Below are positions 8,274 through 15,366 of a DNA stretch of 64,000 nt, piece by piece. Position 1 is the first letter of the stretch, and every line of letters begins with the position of its first letter. This stretch comes from Neomoorella sulfitireducens (GTDB lineage: Bacteria > Bacillota > DSM-521 > Neomoorellales > Neomoorellaceae): the NCBI RefSeq assembly GCF_024733845.1, contig NZ_JANRHG010000001.1, positions 248,001 through 312,000 of the forward strand, in the 5' to 3' direction. A model generated the notes under the pieces. The model had not been told where the DNA came from. It saw nothing but the letters and a program-made list of their open reading frames with translations, and made no database searches. A program made the translations under genes and the position numbers.

Positions 8274-9557
8274 CTATTTCCCGAATATCAAATCAGGCAA
8301 CCACAGTACTGTTTGCGGCAACCAGATTATCAGGACATTCACGACAGCAATTGCCAGGATAAACAAAATGGCGTCCCTGATGAACTCCTCAACGGAAACA
8401 TCGAGAATAGTACACACGGCATACATAGCCGAACCTACAGGCGGGGTAACATTACCAATAGTTATCGCCAGGACAAAGATAATGCCGAAATGCACCGGAT
8501 CCAGGCCCAGCTTCAACGCCACCGGCAGGAAGATTGGCGTGAGCATAAGTATGAGCACCGCGCCATCGACAAACATCCCCGCCACCAGCAAAACGGCTAT
8601 GATTACAAGCAAGATCACTGTGGGGCTACTGGATATCCCCAGCATAAAATTGGAAATAACCTCCGGCAACCTTTCCCAAACGATGCCGTAACTGAATATC
8701 GCGGACAGGGCGATCAGAAACATTACGCCGCCGGTGTCCACCACGCTGCCTTCCAGCGCCCTCTTGAAGTTTTGCCACGTCAGCTCCCTGTAGGCAAGCA
8801 GTCCAACTGCTATGGCATAAACGGCGGCAAAACTTCCCACCTCGGAAGGGGTGAATATGCCGAAACGCAAACATACCAGTAACATGACCGGGAAAAGAAG
8901 CGCCCAGATACCGCTTAAGCTAGCTTTAAAGATTTCCCCGGCCGAAGCCCGCTTTTCCCTTTCGGGCAGGTAGCCTCGTTTCTTGGCGAAGTAGGACACC
9001 GCCATCATAAGCGTCACTGTCATCATTAGGCCCGGTATTATCCCCGCGGCAAAAAGCCTGCCAATAGAGATGTTACCCACAGTGCCGTACAGTATCACCC
9101 CTATTCCCGGGGGGATCATGATAGTGATCAGAGAGGCATTGGCGATAATGGCGCTAATAAAACCTTTACCATAGCCCCTCTTAATCATTTCCGGGCCGAG
9201 CATGCGTGCCTGCATGGAGGCATCGGCTATACAGGAACCGGTTACCCCGCCGAGGAGCAGTTCCAGGACCACTACGACCTGGGCCAGACCGCCGCGCATG
9301 TGGCCGGTGAGAACCGAGGCGAGCTTGAGGAGCCTATCGGTTATACCCGTCTCGTTCATAAGATTGCCCGCCGCTATAAACATGGGAATGGCCAGAAGCG
9401 CGAAGTTCTGCGTTTGCGTTACTGTAAGTTGTACGGGAATGGTTAAAGGTAACTCCAGGTGTTGCGGAAAGAATAAGGCCCCCGCAATGCCTATGGCAAA
9501 TGCTACCGGCATTCCCGTAAACAGTAAGGTCATAAAGGCAATAATCACCAGCAGCAT
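8274..9557 (-). CDS. dctM: TRAP transporter large permease DctM
   Basis: A 427-residue integral membrane protein with about 12 hydrophobic segments, starting MLLVIIAFMTLLFTGMPVAFA as DctM proteins do. It contains the GxxxPPSI-like loop IMIPPGIGVILYGTVGNISIG and the second-half ITIGNVTPPVGSAMYAVCTI, both family hallmarks. It forms the sodium-driven channel of a tripartite transporter with DctQ and the periplasmic DctP, all encoded here. AGGAGG precedes the start. Substrates of such systems are organic or sugar acids, which fits the following enzymes. Confidence 0.92.
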   Translation of the reverse strand: MLLVIIAFMTLLFTGMPVAFAIGIAGALFFPQHLELPLTIPVQLTVTQTQNFALLAIPMFIAAGNLMNETGITDRLLKLASVLTGHMRGGLAQVVVVLELLLGGVTGSCIADASMQARMLGPEMIKRGYGKGFISAIIANASLITIMIPPGIGVILYGTVGNISIGRLFAAGIIPGLMMTVTLMMAVSYFAKKRGYLPEREKRASAGEIFKASLSGIWALLFPVMLLVCLRFGIFTPSEVGSFAAVYAIAVGLLAYRELTWQNFKRALEGSVVDTGGVMFLIALSAIFSYGIVWERLPEVISNFMLGISSSPTVILLVIIAVLLVAGMFVDGAVLILMLTPIFLPVALKLGLDPVHFGIIFVLAITIGNVTPPVGSAMYAVCTILDVSVEEFIRDAILFILAIAVVNVLIIWLPQTVLWLPDLIFGK

Positions 9558-9619
9558 CTCATCAAATCCTCCTAGTTAAATCCATAATCTTCTAATTAAA
9601 ACAGGGGGTTATCTGCACT

Positions 9620-10123
9620 CTAGTACCCTGCCTCCTCCGACCGTTGCCGCAGGGCGTTTGCTCCTCCTGCCAGTTCACGCCTGATTTTTAGTACTGTAGT
9701 TATTAGCAGGAGGATAGCGCCTACGGGCAAGCTCAGTGTTACCCAGGTATAGCTAAAACCGGGAATGCCCTGGAAGGTCCTCGCCCTGGTGGTATAAGAA
9801 AGCCAGGAACCGAAAACGATTAGATAAGCCAGGAAGATGACTATAATGAAGTAATGAATCATCCTTATATACCACTTGGCTTTTTCTGGGAGCCACTTAA
9901 TAAACGCGTCCACGATTATCAGCTTATCGTTTCGCCAGGCAATATCAGCACTAAAGAAACAACACCACGCGAACAGGAACGTCGCCATATCTACTGCCCA
10001 GTTGATGGGATGTCCCAGGGTCCTCATGAACCCGGCAACGCATACTAAAACTACCATCACGAACAGGGTTACCTGAGCGATTACCCCTTCAATCCGGCAG
10101 ATAAATTCATAAGCTTTCTTCAT
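9620..10123 (-). CDS. dctQ: TRAP transporter small permease DctQ
   Basis: A four-helix membrane protein of about 167 residues linking the binding protein to DctM. The motif FLFAWCCFFSADIAWRNDK is the conserved W...A...R region of DctQ. I place the start at the ATG at 10123 (MKKAYEFICRIEG); a GTG five codons upstream at 10138 is an alternative. It lies 62 bases before dctM and about 150 bases after dctP, separated from dctP by a strong hairpin. Confidence 0.85.
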   Translation of the reverse strand: MKKAYEFICRIEGVIAQVTLFVMVVLVCVAGFMRTLGHPINWAVDMATFLFAWCCFFSADIAWRNDKLIIVDAFIKWLPEKAKWYIRMIHYFIIVIFLAYLIVFGSWLSYTTRARTFQGIPGFSYTWVTLSLPVGAILLLITTVLKIRRELAGGANALRQRSEEAGY

Positions 10124-10223
10124 GACCGGATCTACCACCTATTATGTTTTTTTATTGAAAGTAAAACACCAACCACCGGGGCGATAAGCTATTCCCCTCA
10201 AACCGGGGAGAGAACACTTTAAC

Positions 10224-10265
10224 TTACTCCGGCCTCCTCCCGTTCACGGAATGAGGCCGGAGTAA
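10224..10265 (-). other. strong hairpin between dctP and dctQ
   Basis: A perfect 13-base-pair inverted repeat (TTACTCCGGCCTC / GAGGCCGGAGTAA) with a 16-base loop stands in the dctP-dctQ gap. No clear T-run follows on the minus strand. Such hairpins after transporter binding-protein genes commonly protect or partly terminate the message, giving more binding protein than permease; here that is inference. Confidence 0.6.
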
Positions 10266-10288
10266 CCGCGGGGGGTATTCAGTTTACA

Positions 10289-11326
10289 TTACTTTTTTCC
10301 CAGTTCGCCGTAAATCTTGTCTCTTACCTCAGTAAGCTTCAATGCCTCGTATGCCTTCTCGCCGGCTTTTTGGAAAGCTTCCATATCAACATCTTCTATT
10401 ATAGTCAGGCCCTTTGCCTTTACCTGTTCCTTGGCCTCTTTTTCGTACTTCTCCATGATCTGTTTGGAGACTTCCATACCGGCTTTATCACATTCTTCTA
10501 CCAGGACTTTCTGATACTCGGGAGGCAGGCTGTTGAAGAACTTCGAGCTTATCACTTCAAAATTAATGAGCATGATATGTTTGGTCTCGCTCATGTACTT
10601 GGCAACCTCATAGAGCTGCCCGCCGTTCACGTTCATGTAAACAAGCTCCGCCCCATCAATAACCTTCTGCTGAATACCGGGATACACCTCACCGAACGGA
10701 AGGGCTACAGGAGTTGCACCCAGGGCGCGGACCGACTCCTGCCATATAGGCGCACCGGGGGTCCTGATGCGCAGGCCCTTTAAATCCTCCGGGGTTTTGA
10801 TGGGTTTATTCGTTAAAAAGTGCCTGTACCCCTGTACCCAGTTAAAGGACAGGACTTTCAAGCCGTATTCCTTGTCCAGTTTTTCCATCCAGGCCTTAAC
10901 CGTGGGGAGTTCCTTGAGCTTCGCCACTTCATCAAGGCTTTGTACAAAATAAGGAGCGTTCATTACGGCTATTTCGGGCACGTAATTGCCCAGGCGCGCC
11001 GAGTCGGTATTTTGACCAACGTTGGCGCCCTGCCTAATCTGCTCGATAATATCCTCTTCAAGGCCGAGCTGGGAACTGTGATAGACCTCAATCTTGAGGC
11101 CACCGTTAGTTTTTTCCTCAACGTTTTTAGCCCATTTCAAAAAAGCTTCATGATACGGCTCCGAAGGACCCAGGACGTGGTTGAATTTTAATACATACTG
11201 TTTTTTCGCCTCTTCCTGTTTAGCCGTTCCCCCCTGACCCGATTGCGCCTTGGAGCAGCCTCCTGCCAGGAACAAGACCATTACCGCGACCAGCATCATG
11301 CCGGCTATCTTTTTCACGTCCCTCAT
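10289..11326 (-). CDS. dctP: TRAP transporter solute-binding lipoprotein DctP
   Basis: A 345-residue extracytoplasmic binding protein. The N-terminus MRDVKKIAGMMLVAVMVLFL leads to the lipobox LAGGCSKAQ, so it is lipid-anchored. The conserved DctP segment LKGLRIRTPGAPIWQESVRALGATP carries the Arg that salt-bridges the substrate carboxylate. AAGGAGG lies 9 bases before the ATG. It is the first gene of the operon running to 2675, divergent from rpiR. The carboxylate-binding Arg fits a sugar acid as cargo. Confidence 0.93.
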   Translation of the reverse strand: MRDVKKIAGMMLVAVMVLFLAGGCSKAQSGQGGTAKQEEAKKQYVLKFNHVLGPSEPYHEAFLKWAKNVEEKTNGGLKIEVYHSSQLGLEEDIIEQIRQGANVGQNTDSARLGNYVPEIAVMNAPYFVQSLDEVAKLKELPTVKAWMEKLDKEYGLKVLSFNWVQGYRHFLTNKPIKTPEDLKGLRIRTPGAPIWQESVRALGATPVALPFGEVYPGIQQKVIDGAELVYMNVNGGQLYEVAKYMSETKHIMLINFEVISSKFFNSLPPEYQKVLVEECDKAGMEVSKQIMEKYEKEAKEQVKAKGLTIIEDVDMEAFQKAGEKAYEALKLTEVRDKIYGELGKK

Positions 11327-11375
11327 AAGAAACCTCCTTACTTACCTAATACTATTTAATTTTTCAGTAAAACCA

Positions 11376-11423
11376 TCAGATTCGGGCAATCCTCCCCGGT
11401 TTACCTCGCCGTTGACAGTTCAC
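11376..11423 (-). CDS. possible 15-codon upstream ORF before dctP
   Basis: A consensus ribosome-binding site (AAGGAGG) stands 6 bases before a GTG that opens VNCQRRGKPGRIARI and stops about 50 bases upstream of dctP. The site is as good as that of dctP itself. It may be a leader peptide or simply a chance GTG; no attenuator follows it. Confidence 0.3.
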   Translation of the reverse strand: MNCQRRGKPGRIARI

Positions 11424-11862
11424 CTCTCACCTCCTTAATTTATTCCTGCCTTCAGGTTCATCGGTACCTGCCATCACCCCCTCTCGACTTCCTTTGGGGC
11501 TACGATAATCGCCCTCATCTTCAAAAAATAATTAACGCTGTTTTAAGCTGCAATATTTTATTGTGTCTGAGGAATTCATTAAAAAGAATAATGCAAACAG
11601 AGCCCAGATTTTAATTATACCTGTCCTTAAAACCTTGCTTGTTTATCTATTAGACGTGCCCTTAAAAATTCCTGCTCACTCATTAAAAAAATTTCATCTT
11701 TAATGTTTGGGTTCCGGAACTAATTTTATCCTGTTTTCCCCTGCATCCATGCGGCCGCATTACCAGTACACTTTTTAGATTACCGTCCCCGGACTGATTT
11801 AATTTACCATCCTGTTTGTCCTGCCCCGATCTTTAACAGCCTCCCACTTTCCCCAAAATAGC

Positions 11863-11891
11863 TTGTTTTTTTACTTGCACCGGTGTATAAT
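11863..11891 (+). promoter_or_regulatory. probable sigma-A promoter of rpiR
   Basis: TTGTTT and TATAAT are separated by 17 bases, giving a transcript with about 110 bases before the rpiR start. The -10 is perfect and the -35 matches four of six positions. Confidence 0.5.
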
Positions 11892-12008
11892 TTTATTGGT
11901 TTACAATAATTAACTCCTGAATAAAAATTATTTTCATCTCGTAGAAGTGCAAACTAAAATTTATAACTATATATAAACGGAAAACTCTTCCGGGGGGGAC
12001 TAAACGAA

Positions 12009-12884
12009 ATGAACAATCCCGTTCTCTACGTTACTCCAGATTTTGAGGGAATCCTTGTAAAGCTCCGCAGTATCCAACCGTCCTTACGTTCGGCTGAAGC
12101 ACGGGTGGCAGAATGGATTCTTGATAAGCCGCATGAAATTATACATTTATCTATTACTGAGTTAGCCGAAAAATGCAATGTCGCAGAAGCTACAATCGTG
12201 CGCCTGTGCAAAAAGCTCGGCTACAGCGGTTTTCAAGAAGTCAAGATATCACTGGCCCGCGACCTGGTTGAACCTATAAAAAGCATCCATGAAGAAGTTT
12301 TGCCCACCGATGATTTTCGAACTATGGCCACGAAGGTATTTCACAGCGCCATGCAAAGCTTATCCGACACCCTCAAGATTCTCGATTATACCGAATTGGA
12401 ACGTGCCATTCGCACTATTGCCAAAGCCCGCAAAACCGATTTTTATGGAGTAGCCGGTTCAAGTTTTGTTGCCCTTGATGCCCACCATAAAATGTTTAAA
12501 AGCGGGTTGTTGAGCGCCTCTTATAATGATCCTCACATGCAGATTATTTCAGCCAGCTTTTTAACCAATCAGGATGTGGCCGTGGGGATTTCTCATTCCG
12601 GCAGCACCAAAGATACCATCGAGTCCTTAAAGGTCGCAAAAAAAGCCGGAGCTACTACCATTTGTATCACCAGTTTCATGAAATCACCTATTACTAAAGT
12701 CGCCGACATAAAACTTGTTGTCGCCGCCCGAGAAACAACATTCCGCAGCGAAGCCATGGCTGCCCGAATTGCCCAACTTTGCCTTATTGATCTTATAATT
12801 GTTGGCGTATCTATGCTAAGACAGCAAGAAAGCCTGGTAGCTATAGATAAAATGCGTCGCGGCATTGCCTTAAAGCGTTATTGA
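12009..12884 (+). CDS. MurR/RpiR family transcriptional regulator
   Basis: A 291-residue DNA-binding regulator. Residues about 10-85 form the HTH_6 domain (SITELAEKCNVAEATIVRLCKKLGYSGFQE), and about 130-260 form a sugar-phosphate-binding SIS domain (GVAGSSFVALDA, GISHSGSTKDTIE). The ATG follows GGGGGGA. It is divergent from the sugar-acid operon, so it most likely represses or activates that operon in response to a phosphorylated intermediate made by the FGGY kinase; this is inference from position. A weak hairpin (12927-12955) follows the gene. Confidence 0.9.
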   Translation: MNNPVLYVTPDFEGILVKLRSIQPSLRSAEARVAEWILDKPHEIIHLSITELAEKCNVAEATIVRLCKKLGYSGFQEVKISLARDLVEPIKSIHEEVLPTDDFRTMATKVFHSAMQSLSDTLKILDYTELERAIRTIAKARKTDFYGVAGSSFVALDAHHKMFKSGLLSASYNDPHMQIISASFLTNQDVAVGISHSGSTKDTIESLKVAKKAGATTICITSFMKSPITKVADIKLVVAARETTFRSEAMAARIAQLCLIDLIIVGVSMLRQQESLVAIDKMRRGIALKRY

Positions 12885-13068
12885 GGCATTCCTGCAATAC
12901 TGTTTCTATAGGACCATTTCCTATAACCTCAGGGCTGAAATCTCCCTGATTTCAAGTACCTAGAAAGAAGGCAAACCCGGTCTTGCACACCAGCATTCTC
13001 TCAGATAAAATAAAGTAACAAAGCGGAATAAAATTAAAATTACTCTTGCAAAAGGGGGTCCATGTCCC

Positions 13069-13422
13069 GTGATAAGAAGGGCACAGGAAATAAGAGAGGA
13101 AACATTTACAGGCTTCAGGGGCGGCCAGGGAGAAGTCAAGATAGCCCATATCCTCGAAGCAAATAAAAATGAGTTCAACGATAAAGGACGGCTTTTTGCC
13201 CGCTTTACCCTTGCACCCGGGGCTTCAATCGGGTGGCACCAGCACAACGGCGATTTTGAAACTTATTACATACTCAGCGGCCAGGGCACAGTAAACGACA
13301 ACGGAACGGAAACCACAGTCAAGGCCGGTGATATGGTTTTAACAAGAAACGGTGAATATCACTCGATAATTAATACCGGTGAAGAAGACCTGGTGTTTAT
13401 AGCCTTGATTTTGTTTGCATGA
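13069..13422 (+). CDS. small single-domain cupin protein
   Basis: A 117-residue cupin. The first cupin motif is GWHQHNGDFETYYILSGQG, giving the two His and Glu metal ligands. The second motif has the His in NGEYHSIINTG. I use the GTG at 13069 (MIRRAQEIREET), preceded by GGGGGT; an ATG at 13062 is in another frame. Cupins of this size are often sugar-phosphate or dioxygenase-like enzymes or small-molecule sensors. The function here is unknown; position after rpiR suggests, weakly, a role in the same sugar-acid metabolism. Confidence 0.8.
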   Translation: MIRRAQEIREETFTGFRGGQGEVKIAHILEANKNEFNDKGRLFARFTLAPGASIGWHQHNGDFETYYILSGQGTVNDNGTETTVKAGDMVLTRNGEYHSIINTGEEDLVFIALILFA

Positions 13423-13424
13423 TT

Positions 13425-13605
13425 GCCAGCTGGCGTCCCGGCTCAACCGGCTCATGTCGGCGAAAAAGTCTTAGAGCAGGGCGTTTAAGAGCCGGCAGGT
13501 TACCCACCTTCGCCGGTTAGAGTGCATGATCGTAACCATAGCCAGCCTCGGGTTACGTACCTGGCACCGCAGGTAATTGCAGGTGGCAGGTGCTTTTGTT
13601 TTCTA
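13425..13605 (+). other. structured stretch with T-box-like 3' end
   Basis: This gap between the cupin and DUF47 genes is full of inverted repeats, including GCCGGCAGGT / ACCTTCGCCGGT near 13493-13520. It ends in CCTGGCACCGCAGG, close to the T-box core UGGNACCGCG, then a terminator-like hairpin (ACCTGGCACC / GGTGGCAGGT, one mismatch) and GCTTTTGTTTT. I could not find a convincing specifier loop or stem I, and the next gene is a phosphate transporter accessory protein. It could be a decayed T-box leader or an unrelated structured RNA. Confidence 0.35.
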
Positions 13606-13629
13606 TTTAGTGAGGCATTCATGGGGTAT

Positions 13630-13657
13630 TTAACACAAATTTAACAAAAAATATAAA
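13630..13657 (+). promoter_or_regulatory. PhoP-box-like direct repeats before the Pit operon
   Basis: TTAACA occurs at 13630-13635 and 13641-13646, exactly 11 bases apart, with a weaker TATAAA at 13652-13657 in the same phase. Bacillus PhoP boxes are TTAACA-type hexamers repeated every 11 bases on one face of the helix. The site is about 110 bases before the DUF47 start, so phosphate-starvation control of the transporter is likely by inference. Confidence 0.55.
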
Positions 13658-13759
13658 GGAGAACTGTAAAAACAGGCGAATTAATAATTTTAGGTGCGTT
13701 TGTTTCTTCTATAAACAGGATATTTTGGCAGTAATAACAAATAAACTGGAGGATACCAG

Positions 13760-14386
13760 ATGTTCGGGTTTAAATCAGCTGATGAGCAATTTTTTAAGCT
13801 TTTTGAAGAAGCAGCGGAAATTATTTACCAGGGTGCCATTCTACTTAAAAACATGATGGACAAATACGAATCCATTGAAAAACGCTTGGATGAACTGGTA
13901 GTCCTGGAGCAAAAGGGAGATAAGGTTACCGACACGATTATTGACAACCTGAACAAGACTTTTATCACTCCTTTTGATCGTGAAGATATTTATAGTATAG
14001 CCCGGGAGCTTAATGAAATTATGGATTCCGTGTGCAGCACCGTTGAAAAAATGGTTATTTACGAAGCAGGCAAGCCTGGCGATAAGTTCAAGGAAATGGT
14101 AAATGTTTTCGTCAGGGCAACGGAAAATGTGAAGTCGCTGGTATACTGTATACGCAAAATTAAGGATAACACCGGTGCCATTATGGAGCTTTACCACGAA
14201 ATTGCGAAAGATGAGTCCCTGGGGGATAGGATTTATCGTCTTGGAGTAGCCGACTTGTTTAAAAAGGGCAATAACGCCATTGAGGTCATCAAGTGGAAAG
14301 AAGTATTCGAACAGCTGGAAACATCACTGGACAGGTGTGAAAAAGTTGCCAAACTAATCCGGGGAGTAGTTGTTAAATATGCTTGA
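13760..14386 (+). CDS. DUF47/PhoU-like accessory protein of Pit transporter
   Basis: A 208-residue, mostly helical protein of the DUF47 (PhoU-related) family. It has the opening FKSADEQFFKLFEEAA and the conserved metal-binding-type segments EQKGDKVTDTIIDNL and PFDREDIYSIARELNEIMD. GGAGG precedes the ATG. It overlaps the pit gene by a few bases, the standard pairing. Members modulate the activity of the partner phosphate permease from the cytoplasmic side. Confidence 0.92.
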   Translation: MFGFKSADEQFFKLFEEAAEIIYQGAILLKNMMDKYESIEKRLDELVVLEQKGDKVTDTIIDNLNKTFITPFDREDIYSIARELNEIMDSVCSTVEKMVIYEAGKPGDKFKEMVNVFVRATENVKSLVYCIRKIKDNTGAIMELYHEIAKDESLGDRIYRLGVADLFKKGNNAIEVIKWKEVFEQLETSLDRCEKVAKLIRGVVVKYA

Positions 14387-15365
14387 ACCATTAGTAATAG
14401 TGGTGATTATCCTTGCCCTGCTCTTTGATTTTATCAACGGTTTTCATGATACGGCCAATGCCATCGCCACCTCTGTTTCTACGCGGGTATTGTCACCGAT
14501 CGTGGCTATTTTAATGGCAGCGGTACTGAATTTCTTCGGTGCCCTGGCTAATACCGAAGTTGCTCATACCATCGGCCAGGGTATTGTTAATCCCCAGTTT
14601 ATTAACAATGAGACTATAATCGCCGGGCTGCTGGGGGCTATCATCTGGAACCTGTTTACCTGGTACTTAGGGCTTCCCAGCAGCTCATCTCATGCCCTTA
14701 TCGGTGGTGTAGTCGGTTCGGTTATTGCCAGCAAAGGATTTGCCGTCCTGAATGTCAAGGGCCTGATTGAAAAAATATTCATCCCCCTTATCACATCGCC
14801 GGTCATCGGCTTTATCATCGCCTATATAGTAATGGAGTTTATTTTATTACTAGTCGGCAACATGGCCCCCAGGAAGGTCAACAAGTATTTTTCCTTTCTC
14901 CAGATTCTTTCGGCTGCTTTTATGGCTTTCAGCCACGGTTCCAATGACGCCCAGAAATCAATGGGCATTATTACCGCCGCGTTACTGGCTTCTGGAATCA
15001 TTCCATATTTCCATGTGCCTTTCCCGGTAGTTATCGCCTGTGCCCTGGCTATGGCCCTCGGCACCTCCATGGGAGGATGGCGGATTATCAAGACAGTAGG
15101 CACGCGGATAATCAAGCTGGAACCCATCCATGGTTTCGCCACGGAATCTTCTGCGGCCATGGTTATTATCGGCGCTTCCCTCCTGGGAAAACCGGTAAGC
15201 ACCACCCACGTGCTATCGGCCGCAATTATGGGCGTCGGCTCAACCAAACGCGTTTCCGCGGTGCGGTGGACGGTAGCGGTAAATATCGTAAAGGCCTGGT
15301 TGCTGACGGCGCCCGCATCCGCCCTGGTAGCTGCCATGGTGTTCATGTTGATTAATAGGATATAA
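14379..15365 (+). CDS. pit: inorganic phosphate transporter, Pit family
   Basis: A Pit-type symporter of about 328 residues with about 10 membrane segments. Both signature repeats are visible: FDFINGFHDTANAIATSVST near the N-terminus and AFSHGSNDAQKSMGIITAAL in the second half, each with the phosphate-coordinating Asn/Asp residues. I prefer the ATG at 14379; a TTG at 14370 is in frame. It overlaps DUF47 and ends one base from the stop of the convergent helicase gene, with no evident terminator between them. Confidence 0.93.
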   Translation: MLEPLVIVVIILALLFDFINGFHDTANAIATSVSTRVLSPIVAILMAAVLNFFGALANTEVAHTIGQGIVNPQFINNETIIAGLLGAIIWNLFTWYLGLPSSSSHALIGGVVGSVIASKGFAVLNVKGLIEKIFIPLITSPVIGFIIAYIVMEFILLLVGNMAPRKVNKYFSFLQILSAAFMAFSHGSNDAQKSMGIITAALLASGIIPYFHVPFPVVIACALAMALGTSMGGWRIIKTVGTRIIKLEPIHGFATESSAAMVIIGASLLGKPVSTTHVLSAAIMGVGSTKRVSAVRWTVAVNIVKAWLLTAPASALVAAMVFMLINRI

Positions 15366-15366
15366 G

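Larger units (their letters stand above)
11327..12008. other. dctP-rpiR divergent intergenic region
   Basis: This 682-base AT-rich stretch separates the catabolic operon from its likely regulator. It holds a possible 15-codon upstream ORF ahead of dctP, a TATAAT (complement of 11614-11619) that could serve the minus strand with a poor -35, and the rpiR promoter at 11863-11891. I find no long coding frame and no convincing operator repeat, although RpiR sites would be expected here. Confidence 0.5.
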
